NCBI RefSeq assembly: GCF_000284035.1
Contig: NC_016887.1
Span: 5,270,001-5,334,000, forward strand
Direction of reading: 5' to 3'
Length of the DNA stretch: 64,000 bases
DNA from: Nocardia cyriacigeorgica GUH-2
GTDB taxonomy: Bacteria > Actinomycetota > Actinomycetes > Mycobacteriales > Mycobacteriaceae
Positions 8,005 to 17,018 of this stretch are shown one piece after another (position 1 is the stretch's first letter; every line of letters begins with the position of its first letter). Below the pieces are notes generated by a model that did no database searches, was not told the origin of the DNA, and was given only the letters and a program-made list of their open reading frames with translations. Both the position numbers and the translations under genes were made by a program.

Positions 8005-9537
8005 TTATCCGAGGTCCACTTCGCGCTGCTGCACCAATCGCGGCATCCGCACGCCCTCCCAGGCCAGTCGCCGCGCCCGCTCCGGATCGTGTTCGACCCG
8101 GCTCGGCGCATCGATGATCAAGGTGCTGCGGCGCTTCTCGGTATAGGCCGGCCAGGACGGCAGCGGCGCGCCGGTATGCGCGAAACGCAGCCAGTTGTCC
8201 TGGAACTGCCTGGTCACCGACACCAGGCCGCGCCGACCGCCGGCTGCGGTGAGGGCCCGGCCGAACGGGCTGTCGGCGACGCCGAACACCGGGATGAGGT
8301 CAGTGGCGTGGGTGGCGCCGATCCCGGCCAGCCGCAGCGCGCGGGGCGCGTAGTCGTAGCGGTAGGCGTAGGTCGGGGCGTACTTGCTGTGCCCGGCCAT
8401 CACCTCGACCGACGGCCGCCAGAACACGAAATCGCCGCCGGCGCGGATGGCCGACTTCGGGGCCGGATAACCGGGATAGGCGGCGCGCACCCTGGCCTCG
8501 GCCTCGGGGTTGTCGATGGCGGCGTGCAACCGCTGGGGCGTGGTCGGCAGCGCATAGTCGGCGAACTTGGCAAACAGGGTGCCCTCGTTGTTGCAGGTGC
8601 CGATGATCAGCGGCACGCGGTGGGCGTTGCCCTCGGCGATGGCGTCGATCGGCGCCTGCGGCAGCAGCGTCCCGTCGACGACGGGGGCGGCGGCGAAGAA
8701 TCCGGGCCGCTCCTGCAACGACGCCCGCATCGCCCGCGCGAAGGCGCGATGGATGTCGTAGGGGTCGGCGTCCGAGAGCGCCCGCAGCGCGGTCTCTGGT
8801 GTCGCGCCGAGCGCCTCCACACATCGGCGGGCGATGAGGCGGGCATCATCGGCGGTCAGCGCCCAGTCGGCGGGCGCGCTCTGTGCGATGGCCTGATGGA
8901 ACAGCCCCGCCGCCGACGGCGTGGCCAGCAGGCTGAGCACCGCGTGCGCACCGGCCGACTCGCCGAAGATCGTCACATTGCCGGGATCGCCGCCGAAGGC
9001 CGCGATATTCGTTCGTACCCATTCCAGCGCCGCGATCTGATCTCGCAGGCCCAGGTTGGAGTCGAAGGGCCGCTCGTCGCCGGCGAACTCACCGAAGTCG
9101 GCGTAACCGAACGCGCCGAGCCGGTAATTCAGCGACACCACGATCACCTCACCGCCCACGGCCAGCCGCGCGCCGGAGTAGAGGCTGAGCGCCGAGGTGC
9201 CGAACAGGTAGCCGCCGCCGTGGATGAAGACCATGACCGGCAGCGGCGTGCTGCCACGCGAGACCGGCGCGGTGACGTTGAGCGTCAGCGCGTCCTCGCT
9301 GGTGGGCTGATAGCTGCGCGCGCCGAGCTGGGCGCCGCTGCGATGCTGCATGGCGGCATTGGCGAACTCGGTGGCCTGGCGGACCCCGGTCCACGGCTGC
9401 ACCGGGCGCGGGGCCCGGAAACGCAGCTCACCCACCGGCGCTGCCGCATAGGGAATCGACCGCCAGCGCACTACCCGGCGGCCCCGGCGACCACGGACAA
9501 CACCGTCCGCGGTCGTGACATCTGTCGACGCGACCAT
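8005..9537 (-). CDS. Type B carboxylesterase / lipase family protein
   Basis: A 510-residue alpha/beta hydrolase of the carboxylesterase type B (COesterase) family. Visible features are the oxyanion-hole motif HGGGYLFG, the nucleophile elbow GESAGAH, the SEDALTLNV segment, the acid residue region NNEGTLF and the catalytic His region GATHATDLIPVFG. No signal peptide is seen, so it is probably cytoplasmic. ATG 9537 gives a family-typical start (TTADGVVRGR). It is expected to hydrolyse carboxylic ester or amide substrates; the natural substrate is not predictable. It is transcribed divergently from sigK with a 217-nt gap. Confidence 0.92.
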   Translation of the reverse strand: MVASTDVTTADGVVRGRRGRRVVRWRSIPYAAAPVGELRFRAPRPVQPWTGVRQATEFANAAMQHRSGAQLGARSYQPTSEDALTLNVTAPVSRGSTPLPVMVFIHGGGYLFGTSALSLYSGARLAVGGEVIVVSLNYRLGAFGYADFGEFAGDERPFDSNLGLRDQIAALEWVRTNIAAFGGDPGNVTIFGESAGAHAVLSLLATPSAAGLFHQAIAQSAPADWALTADDARLIARRCVEALGATPETALRALSDADPYDIHRAFARAMRASLQERPGFFAAAPVVDGTLLPQAPIDAIAEGNAHRVPLIIGTCNNEGTLFAKFADYALPTTPQRLHAAIDNPEAEARVRAAYPGYPAPKSAIRAGGDFVFWRPSVEVMAGHSKYAPTYAYRYDYAPRALRLAGIGATHATDLIPVFGVADSPFGRALTAAGGRRGLVSVTRQFQDNWLRFAHTGAPLPSWPAYTEKRRSTLIIDAPSRVEHDPERARRLAWEGVRMPRLVQQREVDLG

Positions 9538-9557
9538 TTACCGATGGTAACGACAAC

Positions 9558-9570
9558 TGGCAGTCTGCCA
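9558..9570. promoter_or_regulatory. Short palindrome upstream of carboxylesterase
   Basis: TGGCA-GTC-TGCCA lies 21 nt upstream of the esterase start, in the gap shared with sigK. It is a possible operator with no other support. Confidence 0.25.
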
Positions 9571-9754
9571 ACAGAAGTAAACCGATATTCGCAGGCGAGT
9601 GCCTCGAATCGCCCACCGGATCCGCCCTGGTGCGCAACACTGAACCCGTGCTCGGACGAAGCCACGGAGGTGGCTCAGGCCACATTCCCGAATTCGCGCC
9701 CATCCCGCCGCACGCCCACGGCGAACTCCCTGTCGTGCGGGCGAGGAGGCCATC

Positions 9755-10405
9755 ATGACCAGAGATCCGGGTTTCATCCCGTTCGTCGGGCCCGTCCTCC
9801 CCGATGACCTGAGCGAGGCACCGGCGTGCCCGGCCCGGCACGGCAACGGGGAGGTCCGGCGCCGGCTCGACGGCCTGCTGAAGTCGACCGCGGCCGGCGA
9901 CCGGGAGGCGTTCACCCATTTCTATCGCGAGACCAGCCCGCGTGTATTCGGCCTGGCGCTGCGCGTGCTGCGCAGTCCGACGGCGGCCGAAGAGACCACC
10001 CAGGAGGTGTTTCTGCAGGTCTGGTCGTCGGCCGAACGCTACGATCCGGCGCTGTCGAGCCCGATCGGCTGGCTGATGATGATCACCCACCGCCGCGCGG
10101 TGGACCGAGTGCGCAGCGAGAGCTCCGCCGCCGGCCGCGACGCCGTCTACGGGCACACCCATCTGGGCCGCGATCACGACATCGTCGCCGAGACGGTCGG
10201 GCAGCGGATGGACGAGCAGGCCGTGCGCGATTGCCTCGACACGCTGACGGCCACACAGCGTGAAGCCCTGGCCCTCGCCTACTACAGTGGCCGAACCTAC
10301 CGGGAGGTAGCCGACCATCTCGCATCCCCGCTGCCGACCATCAAAAGCCGCATCCGGGACGGGTTGAAGCGCCTCCAGGACTGCCTGACCGGAGTTACCC
10401 CCTGA
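9755..10405 (+). CDS. sigK: ECF RNA polymerase sigma factor SigK
   Basis: A 216-residue extracytoplasmic-function sigma factor. The region 2 helix (EAFTHFYRETSPRVFGLALRVLRSPTAAEETTQEVFLQVW) and region 2.4 (SPIGWLMMITHRRAVDRVRSE) are followed by region 4 (LTATQREALALAYYSGRTYREVADHL, PTIKSRIRDGLKRL). The layout matches mycobacterial SigK, and the identity is supported by the RskA-type anti-sigma gene overlapping its stop by 1 nt. An AGGAGG ribosome site sits just before ATG 9755. In mycobacteria SigK drives its own operon and a small regulon including antigen genes; the regulon here is unknown. Confidence 0.9.
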   Translation: MTRDPGFIPFVGPVLPDDLSEAPACPARHGNGEVRRRLDGLLKSTAAGDREAFTHFYRETSPRVFGLALRVLRSPTAAEETTQEVFLQVWSSAERYDPALSSPIGWLMMITHRRAVDRVRSESSAAGRDAVYGHTHLGRDHDIVAETVGQRMDEQAVRDCLDTLTATQREALALAYYSGRTYREVADHLASPLPTIKSRIRDGLKRLQDCLTGVTP

Positions 10406-11328
10406 TGACCGACGCGCCGACCGACCATCCCGACGATCACGACCTACTCGATCTCGCCCACGCCTACGCCCTCGACGCGGTCTCCGACGCCGAACGCGCG
10501 AGCATCGAACACCGCCTGCGCGTCTGCGACCCGGAAACCCGGCGCGCCTTCGACCAGATCGTGGGCGAGGTCCGCGAAGCGATGGGCGCCCTGTCGGTGC
10601 TCGATGCGAAGGCGCCGCCGCAAGAACTCGATGCGCGAATCCTCGAGGCGATCGCCGAACGCGACGCTGCCCGCCACGACCGACCCGGTCGCCCCGGCCA
10701 CACCGGACCTGCCGCGGTCGAGCCGCCCGGCGCAGCCGGTACCAATGGCACAGATCAGCCCGGCTCCGATCCCGCCGACTCGGGTCGCGACGGTATCGCG
10801 GCGCGCGGGGACGACCAGCCCGCGAGCGACGCCGGCGACCCCGATACCGACCAACTCGCCGCCGCCCGTGCCCGCCGGCGCAAGCACCTGCGCTGGGCCG
10901 CGGCGGCCGCCGCGATCGCCGTCGTCGTCGCGATCGGCGCCGCCGTGCTCGGCCAGCGCGGCGAGGAGCAGGCACCGGCCCGCATGGTCACCGCCGACCA
11001 GGTGTTGCAACAACCCGATGCACGCATCGCGACCAGCCCGGTCAGCACCGGCGGCACCCTCATCGCGCACATCTCCGACGAGCTGGGAGCCGTGGCGATC
11101 ACCTTCGATGCGGTGCCCCAGCCTCCAGACGGCTACGCCCATCAGCTGTGGTTGATCGGCGCCGAGGGCGTACCCCGATCGGCCGGTGTGCTGAGCGGAC
11201 AGCCCACACCCGAGGCCCCGTACGTCACCGAGTTCACCGCCTCGGATCAGCTAGCTATGACAGTCGAACCCACCGGCGGCTCCCCCGGCCCGACCACCGA
11301 TCCGATCGCGGCGCTCCCGCTGTCCTGA
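10405..11328 (+). CDS. rskA: Anti-sigma-K factor RskA
   Basis: A 307-residue membrane anti-sigma factor. The N-terminal cytoplasmic anti-sigma domain (LLDLAHAYALDAVSDAERASIEHRL) binds the sigma factor. One transmembrane helix is visible at about residues 164-183, preceded by a basic RARRRK stop. The extracytoplasmic part carries the RskA domain (GYAHQLWLIGAEG, SAGVLSG, LAMTVEPTGGSPGPT). An ATGA overlap with the sigK stop indicates translational coupling. Oddity: the segment at about residues 90-155 is a long Gly/Pro/Asp-rich linker, making the protein about 75 residues longer than the mycobacterial protein of about 230. Release of SigK by regulated proteolysis is expected from the family. Confidence 0.88.
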   Translation: MTDAPTDHPDDHDLLDLAHAYALDAVSDAERASIEHRLRVCDPETRRAFDQIVGEVREAMGALSVLDAKAPPQELDARILEAIAERDAARHDRPGRPGHTGPAAVEPPGAAGTNGTDQPGSDPADSGRDGIAARGDDQPASDAGDPDTDQLAAARARRRKHLRWAAAAAAIAVVVAIGAAVLGQRGEEQAPARMVTADQVLQQPDARIATSPVSTGGTLIAHISDELGAVAITFDAVPQPPDGYAHQLWLIGAEGVPRSAGVLSGQPTPEAPYVTEFTASDQLAMTVEPTGGSPGPTTDPIAALPLS

Positions 11329-11541
11329 ACCGAGCCGGCGCCTGACCGTGTGCGCGTGCTGTGGCGCGGCGGTCGAGATCGCATTCGGTCCGTCCGCTGT
11401 TCCCAGGAGAGTTCGGCCGCCTGGGGCACGCGACGTCTCGCTGATCCGGTCGCCAGGCGGCCGCAAACCTGAGCTGTCTCCACACCGCTCGGCCGACCTC
11501 ATGGCCCCGGCATCCGGGAGAAGTGGCATGCGCCGCCCGCT

Positions 11542-12966
11542 TCAGGCCCGCCATGCCTCCAGCAGCCGCAACCAGAACTCGCTGACCGCTGGAAACGCCG
11601 GTACCGCATGCCACAGCGTGTCCAAGGGCACCTGGCCGACCACGGCGATGGTCGCGGCGTGCAACTGCTCGCCGACCTCCGGGCCGACGAAGGTGGCGCC
11701 GAGCAGGGTGCCTGCGCCGGTGTCGATGACGAGCTTGGCACGGCCCGCGTAATCGTCGCGCGACAGTGCCGATCCGGCGACGGCGATATCGAGTTCGACC
11801 GTGTCGACGGCGTGACCGGCCTTGCGGGCGGCCTCTTCGGTGAGCCCGACCGAGGCCAGTTCGGGGGCGGTGAAGACGACCTGCGGGACCTGCGTGTGGT
11901 CGGCGGTGGCGGCGTAGCGCGGGCCGGTCAGCGGGCGGTTCTCGGCGCGGGCCGCGATGACGTCACCGCAGACGCGGGCCTGGTACTTGCCCATGTGGGT
12001 CAGCGCGGCGCGGTGGTTCACATCGCCGACGGCGTACAGCCAGGGCAGGCCGGGCACCGTCAAATGGTCATCCACCTCGACGTAGCCGGGCTTCAATCCG
12101 ACCGATTCCAGCCCGAGGTCCTCGGTGGCGGGTGTGCGGCCGGCCGCCACCACGATCTCGTCGGCTTCGAGGTCGGTCTCGCCGTTGCCGTCGCGCACGG
12201 TCACCGTCACCGGGCCGCCGTGGACCCAGCCCTCGCCGGACTCGTCGACCTGCGGCCGCGCGATCCGCACCGGCTCGGTGCCGAACCGGATGCGGACACC
12301 GCGTTCGGTCAGGGCCTCGGCGATCCGGTCACGGGCGAATGGCTCGACCCGGCCGAGCAGCGAATCGCCACGCACCACCATGGTGACCACCGATCCGAGC
12401 GCGGCCAGCCAGGTGGCGGCCTCGCAAGCGACGACCCCGCCGCCGACGATCAGCGTCCGACGCGGCACCTCGACCAGGTTGGTGACATCGCGCGAGGTCC
12501 ACGGCCGCGCCGCCCGCAGACCGGGCACATCGGGAACATTGGCCTTGGTGCCCGTCGCCAGCACCACCGCGTGCCGAGCGCGCAAGGTCCGGCCGTCGAC
12601 CTCCACCAGCCACTCACCGGCCAGCCGTCCCGCACCGCGCACCACGTCGATGCCGTTGTCGTGCGCCCAGTCGGCCTGGGAGGAGTCGTCGTGGTTGTGC
12701 ACGAATTCGTCGCGGCGGCGCAGCACCGCGGCGACATCGAGGCCGTCGGCGCGCACCCCGGGCATGGCACGGGCGCCGCCGAGCACATGTCCCGGCCGCA
12801 GCAGCGCCTTGCTCGGGATACACGCCCAATAGGAGCATTCGCCGCCCACGAGTTCGCGCTCGACGATGGCGGCGCTGCGGTCGCTACCGGCGATGGCATA
12901 GGAGGCGGCGTTCTCCCCCGCCGGTCCGCCGCCGATGACGATGACGTCGTATTCGGTGGTCTGCAC
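11542..12966 (-). CDS. FAD/NAD(P)-dependent pyridine nucleotide-disulfide oxidoreductase
   Basis: A 474-residue flavoprotein of the class I disulfide reductase family (lipoamide dehydrogenase / mercuric reductase relatives). Features in order are the FAD dinucleotide fold VIVIGGGPAGENAA, the redox disulfide in GGECSYWACIPSKALLRP, the NAD(P) fold LIVGGGVVACEAATWL, the FAD site LYAVGDV, and a C-terminal dimerisation domain. The C-terminal His of classical lipoamide dehydrogenases is not present (FPAVSEFW instead of the HPT motif), so it is not a standard E3 and the substrate is unknown. It lies 6 nt downstream of the DUF2630 gene on the same strand, so they are probably one unit. Confidence 0.9.
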   Translation of the reverse strand: MQTTEYDVIVIGGGPAGENAASYAIAGSDRSAAIVERELVGGECSYWACIPSKALLRPGHVLGGARAMPGVRADGLDVAAVLRRRDEFVHNHDDSSQADWAHDNGIDVVRGAGRLAGEWLVEVDGRTLRARHAVVLATGTKANVPDVPGLRAARPWTSRDVTNLVEVPRRTLIVGGGVVACEAATWLAALGSVVTMVVRGDSLLGRVEPFARDRIAEALTERGVRIRFGTEPVRIARPQVDESGEGWVHGGPVTVTVRDGNGETDLEADEIVVAAGRTPATEDLGLESVGLKPGYVEVDDHLTVPGLPWLYAVGDVNHRAALTHMGKYQARVCGDVIAARAENRPLTGPRYAATADHTQVPQVVFTAPELASVGLTEEAARKAGHAVDTVELDIAVAGSALSRDDYAGRAKLVIDTGAGTLLGATFVGPEVGEQLHAATIAVVGQVPLDTLWHAVPAFPAVSEFWLRLLEAWRA

Positions 12967-12972
12967 GGGGCG

Positions 12973-13218
12973 CTACTGGAGGTAGCCCTCGACCTGCCTG
13001 AGCGAGCTGACCTGCGTAGTGTCCGGTGATTCACCCGCGTCGATGCGGGCCCGGCGCTGCCGCAGCAGATCCCAGCACTGGTCGAGCATCACCTCGAGTT
13101 CGGCCAGCCGCTGCCGTTCCGCTTTCGGATCCAGCTCACCGCTCGTGGCCTGCGACCGCAGCTTGTGCTCCTGCTCGACCAATTCCTTGATACGCCCCAG
13201 GATGTCCTGTTCGGTCAT
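12973..13218 (-). CDS. DUF2630 family protein
   Basis: A small 81-residue acidic, helical protein matching the DUF2630 pattern: ILGRIKELVEQEHKLRSQ, then ERQRLAELEVMLDQCWDLLRQRRA. It is probably a coiled coil. Function is unknown in the family. ATG 13218 (MTEQDIL) is preferred over an in-frame GTG three codons upstream. It sits between cobF and the disulfide oxidoreductase, all on the minus strand with short gaps, consistent with co-transcription. Confidence 0.85.
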   Translation of the reverse strand: MTEQDILGRIKELVEQEHKLRSQATSGELDPKAERQRLAELEVMLDQCWDLLRQRRARIDAGESPDTTQVSSLRQVEGYLQ

Positions 13219-13248
13219 AGTGCCCACTGTACGGACCGGGCGCGCCGA

Positions 13249-14019
13249 TCAGGGGGATTCGCCGTCGGTTGTCTCGGGTCCGCGCAAGAGATAGGTGTCC
13301 ATGATCCAGCCCTTCTCGGCGCGCAGCCGCTGCCTGCGTTCGGCGATCTCGGCGCCGACCTCGGCCACCGACCCCGCGACGAGCACCTGGTCGGGCATGC
13401 CGAGGTAGGCGCCCCACCAGATCCGGGTTTCGCCGGGCAGTTCGGTGAACGCGCAGTCCCCGTCGAGCATGACGACCGTCGAACCGGTGCCGAGCCCCTC
13501 CTCCCGCAGCCGGCGTCCGGTGGTGATGTGCACCGGTTCGCCGATGCGGTGCAGCACGGTCCGGTGCCCTGCAGCCAGGGCCTGCACACTCGTGACGCCC
13601 GGGATCACCGCGTAGTCGAAGCTGATCGTTTCGCGCGCGAGCACCCGCTCGACCATCCGCAGGGTGCTGTCGTACAGCGACGGATCGCCCCAGACCAGGA
13701 TCGCGCCGACGCCGTCGACCTGCGCGAATTCCTGCTCCAGCAGCAGCGAGCGGCGTTCGTGCCAGTCGGCGACCACCTCGCGGTAGTCCGCGCCGTCCAT
13801 CGGAGTGCGGGTGCGCGGCGGATCGGCGATCTCGACGATCCGGTACGGGTGATCCATGTGCTCGGCGAGGATGGTGGTGCGCACATCGACCAGTTCCTGT
13901 TTCTCGGCGCCCTTGCCGATCACGAAGAACACCTCGGCTTCGCGCATGGCCTTGATGGCCTGCACCGTCACCTGGTCCGGATCGCCGGCGCCGATGCCGA
14001 TCACATACAGCTTCCGCAT
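13249..14019 (-). CDS. cobF: Precorrin-6A synthase (deacetylating), CobF
   Basis: A 256-residue SAM-dependent tetrapyrrole methyltransferase of the deacetylating CobF type. It methylates precorrin-5 at C1 with release of acetate, in the aerobic cobalamin pathway. Visible are the N-terminal LYVIGIGAGDPDQVTVQA motif of class III methyltransferases, the ILVWGDPSLYDSTLRMV SAM-binding loop, and the family-typical GEPVHITTGRRL and WWGAYLGMPDQ segments. ATG 14019 begins directly at the first strand. No other cobalamin gene is in the window, so it stands alone here, as is frequent in Mycobacteriales. Confidence 0.9.
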   Translation of the reverse strand: MRKLYVIGIGAGDPDQVTVQAIKAMREAEVFFVIGKGAEKQELVDVRTTILAEHMDHPYRIVEIADPPRTRTPMDGADYREVVADWHERRSLLLEQEFAQVDGVGAILVWGDPSLYDSTLRMVERVLARETISFDYAVIPGVTSVQALAAGHRTVLHRIGEPVHITTGRRLREEGLGTGSTVVMLDGDCAFTELPGETRIWWGAYLGMPDQVLVAGSVAEVGAEIAERRQRLRAEKGWIMDTYLLRGPETTDGESP

Positions 14020-14046
14020 AGGGCGAGCCTATGGGGCCGCCGCGCG

Positions 14047-14074
14047 GGCGCCGACGCCGCCGGGGGTCGGCGCC
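14047..14074. promoter_or_regulatory. 9-bp inverted repeat between cobF and thyA
   Basis: GGCGCCGAC (14047-14055) and GTCGGCGCC (14066-14074) form a perfect 9-bp inverted repeat with a 10-nt loop, in the 86-nt gap between the divergent cobF and thyA starts. It could be an operator or a leader hairpin. Confidence 0.45.
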
Positions 14075-14105
14075 GTGCGGCCCGGCTGGAAGTAAGGTCG
14101 AGGGC

Positions 14106-14909
14106 GTGACCACCCCAGACACCCAGTACGAACAGTTGCTCCGTCAGGTGCTCACCTCCGGGACGCCGAAATCCGACCGCACCGGCACCGGCACCCGCAG
14201 CGTCTTCGGCCATCAACTGCGCTACGACCTGTCGGCCGGATTCCCGCTGATCACCACCAAGCGCGTGCATCTGAAGTCGATCGTCTATGAATTGCTGTGG
14301 TTCCTGCGCGGCGATTCCAATGTGGGCTGGCTGCGCGAACACGGCGTCACGATCTGGGACGAATGGGCCGCACCGGACGGTGAGCTCGGCCCCGTCTACG
14401 GCGTGCAGTGGCGATCCTGGCCCACCCCGGACGGCGGTCACATCGACCAGATCTCCCAGGTGCTGCGCACACTGCGCGAGGATCCGGATTCGCGGCGGAT
14501 GATCGTGTCGGCGTGGAATGTGGCCGAGCTGGACAAGATGGCGCTGGCACCGTGCCATGCGTTCTTCCAGTTCTACGTGGCCGACGGCAAGCTATCGTGC
14601 CAGCTGTATCAGCGCAGCGCCGATCTGTTCCTCGGGGTGCCGTTCAATATCGCCAGCTACGCGCTGCTGACCCAGATGGTGGCCCAGCAGACCGGGCTGG
14701 AGCCGGGCGATTTCATCTGGACCGGCGGAGATTGCCACATCTACGACAATCACGTCGAGCAGGTCACCGAACAGCTGACCCGCGAGCCGTACCCGTTCCC
14801 CACGCTGAAGCTGCGCAAGGCGGCGTCGCTGTTCGACTACAGCTACGACGACATCGAGATCGTCGACTACCGGCATCACCCGGCGATCAAGGCCCCGGTG
14901 GCCGTGTGA
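14106..14909 (+). CDS. thyA: Thymidylate synthase ThyA
   Basis: Folate-dependent thymidylate synthase, 267 residues, the usual length. It converts dUMP and methylene-tetrahydrofolate to dTMP and dihydrofolate. Signature segments are [13 protein letters not shown], the active-site Cys in [33 protein letters not shown], and the dUMP-binding [12 protein letters not shown] 14106 gives the normal N terminus ([14 protein letters not shown]). The stop overlaps the folA start by 4 nt, so the two enzymes are translationally coupled; dihydrofolate made here is recycled by the next gene product. Confidence 0.97.
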   Translation: MTTPDTQYEQLLRQVLTSGTPKSDRTGTGTRSVFGHQLRYDLSAGFPLITTKRVHLKSIVYELLWFLRGDSNVGWLREHGVTIWDEWAAPDGELGPVYGVQWRSWPTPDGGHIDQISQVLRTLREDPDSRRMIVSAWNVAELDKMALAPCHAFFQFYVADGKLSCQLYQRSADLFLGVPFNIASYALLTQMVAQQTGLEPGDFIWTGGDCHIYDNHVEQVTEQLTREPYPFPTLKLRKAASLFDYSYDDIEIVDYRHHPAIKAPVAV

Positions 14910-15406
14910 GTTCGGCACGCGTCATCGGCCTGATCTGGGCCCAGACCCCCGACGGGGTGATCGGCGTCGACAACCGCATCCCCTGGCGGGTGCCCGAGGA
15001 CATGGCCAACTTCAAACAGGTCACCCTCGGCCATCCGGTGGTGATGGGCAGGCGCACCTGGGATTCGCTGCCGCCGCGCTTCCGTCCGCTGACCGGGCGC
15101 CGCAATATCGTGGTGACCAGGCAACCGGACTGGGCCGCCGAGGGCGCCGAACGCAGCGCCTCGCTACCGGAGGCGCTCGAGCTGACCGCGCCCGATGACG
15201 TCTGGATCATGGGCGGCGGCGAAATCTATCGCGCCGCAATGGAATACGCCACCGAACTGCTCGTCACCGAAATCGACCTGGACGTGGCGGGTGACGCCTT
15301 CGCCCCCACCATCGACTCGCACTGGCAGACCGACGCCGACACGCCGTGGCAGCAGTCCAGTGCGGGACCGCGGTACCGGATCCGCAGATTCATCCGACGC
15401 CGCTGA
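14906..15406 (+). CDS. folA: Dihydrofolate reductase
   Basis: NADPH-dependent dihydrofolate reductase, 166 residues. It regenerates tetrahydrofolate after the ThyA reaction. Signature segments are [29 protein letters not shown] (substrate/cofactor loop with the catalytic acid), [24 protein letters not shown] and [13 protein letters not shown]. The GTG start overlaps the thyA stop (GTGA), a classic coupled pair. A stem-loop follows 32 nt after its stop. Confidence 0.96.
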   Translation: MSSARVIGLIWAQTPDGVIGVDNRIPWRVPEDMANFKQVTLGHPVVMGRRTWDSLPPRFRPLTGRRNIVVTRQPDWAAEGAERSASLPEALELTAPDDVWIMGGGEIYRAAMEYATELLVTEIDLDVAGDAFAPTIDSHWQTDADTPWQQSSAGPRYRIRRFIRRR

Positions 15407-15438
15407 ATACCGCCCCGCCGCCCCGGCCCGAACGCGCA

Positions 15439-15465
15439 ACCGGCGCAAAACGCCCGAGCGCCGGT
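15439..15465 (+). terminator. Stem-loop after folA, candidate terminator
   Basis: ACCGGCGC (15439-15446) and GCGCCGGT (15458-15465) form a perfect 8-bp stem with an 11-nt loop containing an A-run, 32 nt after the folA stop and before the cupin gene. Confidence 0.5.
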
Positions 15466-15541
15466 GACCGGTCGGGCATACTCAGCGATATCGGCCCCGA
15501 ACACCAGCCCTGTTCCGGGTGTGATCTGCGAAAGGCAGTCC

Positions 15542-15868
15542 ATGGACAAGAAATCGCTGACCGCGGTCGCTCGCCAGCAACTCAAACTGGCCGCCACCGC
15601 CACGAGCGGCCGGAGCTCGCAAACGATCTACGGCGGCCACGCGCAAACCCTGCGCCAGACCGTCGTCGGACTCACCGCGGGCCAGAGCCTGGCCGAACAC
15701 GACAACTTCGGCGATGCCACCTTGCTGGTGCTGAGCGGCACCCTGACCTTGATCAGCGGCGCCAACGAATGGAAGGGCTCGGCGGGCGATCTGCTCGTGG
15801 TCCCCAAGGCCCGGCACAGCGTCAAAGCGGTCGACGACGTGGCCTTTCTGCTGACCGTCGCGAAATAG
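15542..15868 (+). CDS. Small cupin-domain protein
   Basis: A 108-residue single-domain cupin. Visible motifs are the first cupin block (LAEHDNFGDATLLVLSGTLTLISG) and the second (GDLLVVPKARHSVKAVDDVAFLLTVAK). The N-terminal MDKKSLTAVARQQL matches LuxR-linked or stand-alone cupins of Actinobacteria. The metal ligand set is reduced (H in AEHDN and H in ARHSV), so enzymatic activity is doubtful and a binding role is possible. ATG 15542 is preceded by GAAAGG. It is flanked by the folA terminator and the DyP promoter region, so it is probably monocistronic. Confidence 0.82.
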   Translation: MDKKSLTAVARQQLKLAATATSGRSSQTIYGGHAQTLRQTVVGLTAGQSLAEHDNFGDATLLVLSGTLTLISGANEWKGSAGDLLVVPKARHSVKAVDDVAFLLTVAK

Positions 15869-15877
15869 CGCGCCGAC

Positions 15878-15896
15878 GTAGGTGAGGCTTACGAAA
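15878..15896. promoter_or_regulatory. Candidate iron box (IdeR/DtxR-type) upstream of DyP-encapsulin
   Basis: The 19-mer at 15878-15896 contains AGGTGAGGCTTAC and matches the actinobacterial iron-box consensus (TTAGGTTAGGCTAACCTAA) at 14 of 19 positions by hand count. The left half matches best. It lies 94 nt before the DyP start, in the 121-nt gap after the cupin gene. Regulation by IdeR/DmdR is an inference. Confidence 0.4.
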
Positions 15897-15989
15897 CAGC
15901 AACGCGCGGCCCATGTTCCGGGTGAGAACTGACACGCCCTGGCCGATTCCCTGGGGTCAGCACGCTCGCAGCTACTAGGCTTGTCGATC

Positions 15990-17015
15990 ATGGGTGAGCC
16001 GCAGCCGATCCTCCAACCGCTCACACCGTCCGCGATCTTCCTCGTCGCCACCATCGACGAGGGCGGCGAAGCGGCGGTGCGCGACCTGCTCGCCGATCTG
16101 GCGGGCCTGCGCCGTTCGGTGGGGTTCCGGCTGCCCGGCGCGGGCCTCACCTGCGTCGCCGGGATCGGCTCGACGGCATGGGACCGGCTGTTCTCCGGGC
16201 CGCGCCCCGCCGAGCTGCACGAGTTCCCCGGGTTCGCCGGTCCCCGGCATCAGGCCCCGGCTACCCCGGGTGATCTGCTGTTCCACATCCGCGCCGAAGT
16301 GCACGACGCCTGCTTCGAGCTGGCCATGGCGATCGGCAAGCGGCTCGAGGGCGCGGCCACCATCGTCGACGAGACCACCGGCTTCCGGTATTTCGAACAG
16401 CGCGATCTGCTCGGCTTCGTCGACGGCACCGAGAACCCCGAGGGCGCCCTCGCCGATTCCCCGGCCGGGCGGGTCGCGCTGGTTGGCGACGAGGACCCCG
16501 ATTTCACCTGCGGCAGCTACGTCATCGTGCAGAAATACGTGCACAAGATGAGCGAATGGGCGGCAACCTCGGTCGAGGAGCAGGAACGCGTCATCGGACG
16601 CACCAAGCTCGACGATTTCGAACTGCCCGACGAAGTGAAGCCGGCAGACTCGCACGTCGCGGTGAACACCATCGTCGACCCGGACGGCACCGAACGGCAG
16701 ATCCTGCGGGCCAACATGCCCTTCGGCAGCATCCGCGACAACGAGATGGGCACCTATTTCGTCGGCTATTCGGCTACGCCGAGCGTCACCGAACAGATGC
16801 TGATCCGGATGTTCCTCGGCTCCGACAAGGCCGCCTACGACCGGATCCTGGACTTCTCCACCGCCGTCACCGGTGGCCTGTTCTTCGTTCCCGCCCAAGA
16901 CTTCCTCGACGATCTGCCCGACCCACCCGGGGCATCACCGGCAGACGACGCCACCCCCGCCGCACCTGCCGCAGACGGCTCTCTCGGTATCGGCACGTTG
17001 AAAAGGAGCAGTTAA
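15990..17015 (+). CDS. Dye-decolorizing peroxidase (DyP), encapsulin cargo
   Basis: A 341-residue heme peroxidase of the DyP family. Visible are the GXXDG motif as GFVDGTENPEG (catalytic Asp), the heme-ligand His region PADSHVAVNT, and the distal Arg in LRANMPFG. The extreme C terminus, after a Pro/Ala-rich linker, ends in DGSLGIGTLKRSS, a textbook encapsulin targeting peptide. The next gene 3 nt downstream is the encapsulin shell, so this enzyme is the packaged cargo. ATG 15990 is preferred over TTG 15981. The role is peroxide-dependent oxidation inside a protein nanocompartment, likely linked to oxidative stress. Confidence 0.95.
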   Translation: MGEPQPILQPLTPSAIFLVATIDEGGEAAVRDLLADLAGLRRSVGFRLPGAGLTCVAGIGSTAWDRLFSGPRPAELHEFPGFAGPRHQAPATPGDLLFHIRAEVHDACFELAMAIGKRLEGAATIVDETTGFRYFEQRDLLGFVDGTENPEGALADSPAGRVALVGDEDPDFTCGSYVIVQKYVHKMSEWAATSVEEQERVIGRTKLDDFELPDEVKPADSHVAVNTIVDPDGTERQILRANMPFGSIRDNEMGTYFVGYSATPSVTEQMLIRMFLGSDKAAYDRILDFSTAVTGGLFFVPAQDFLDDLPDPPGASPADDATPAAPAADGSLGIGTLKRSS

Positions 17016-17018
17016 CTC

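Noticed and set aside
11348-11752. Plus-strand 134-residue frame between rskA and the disulfide oxidoreductase
   Set aside because: Most of it is antisense to the oxidoreductase and it shows no domain; the gap 11329-11541 holds no convincing gene.
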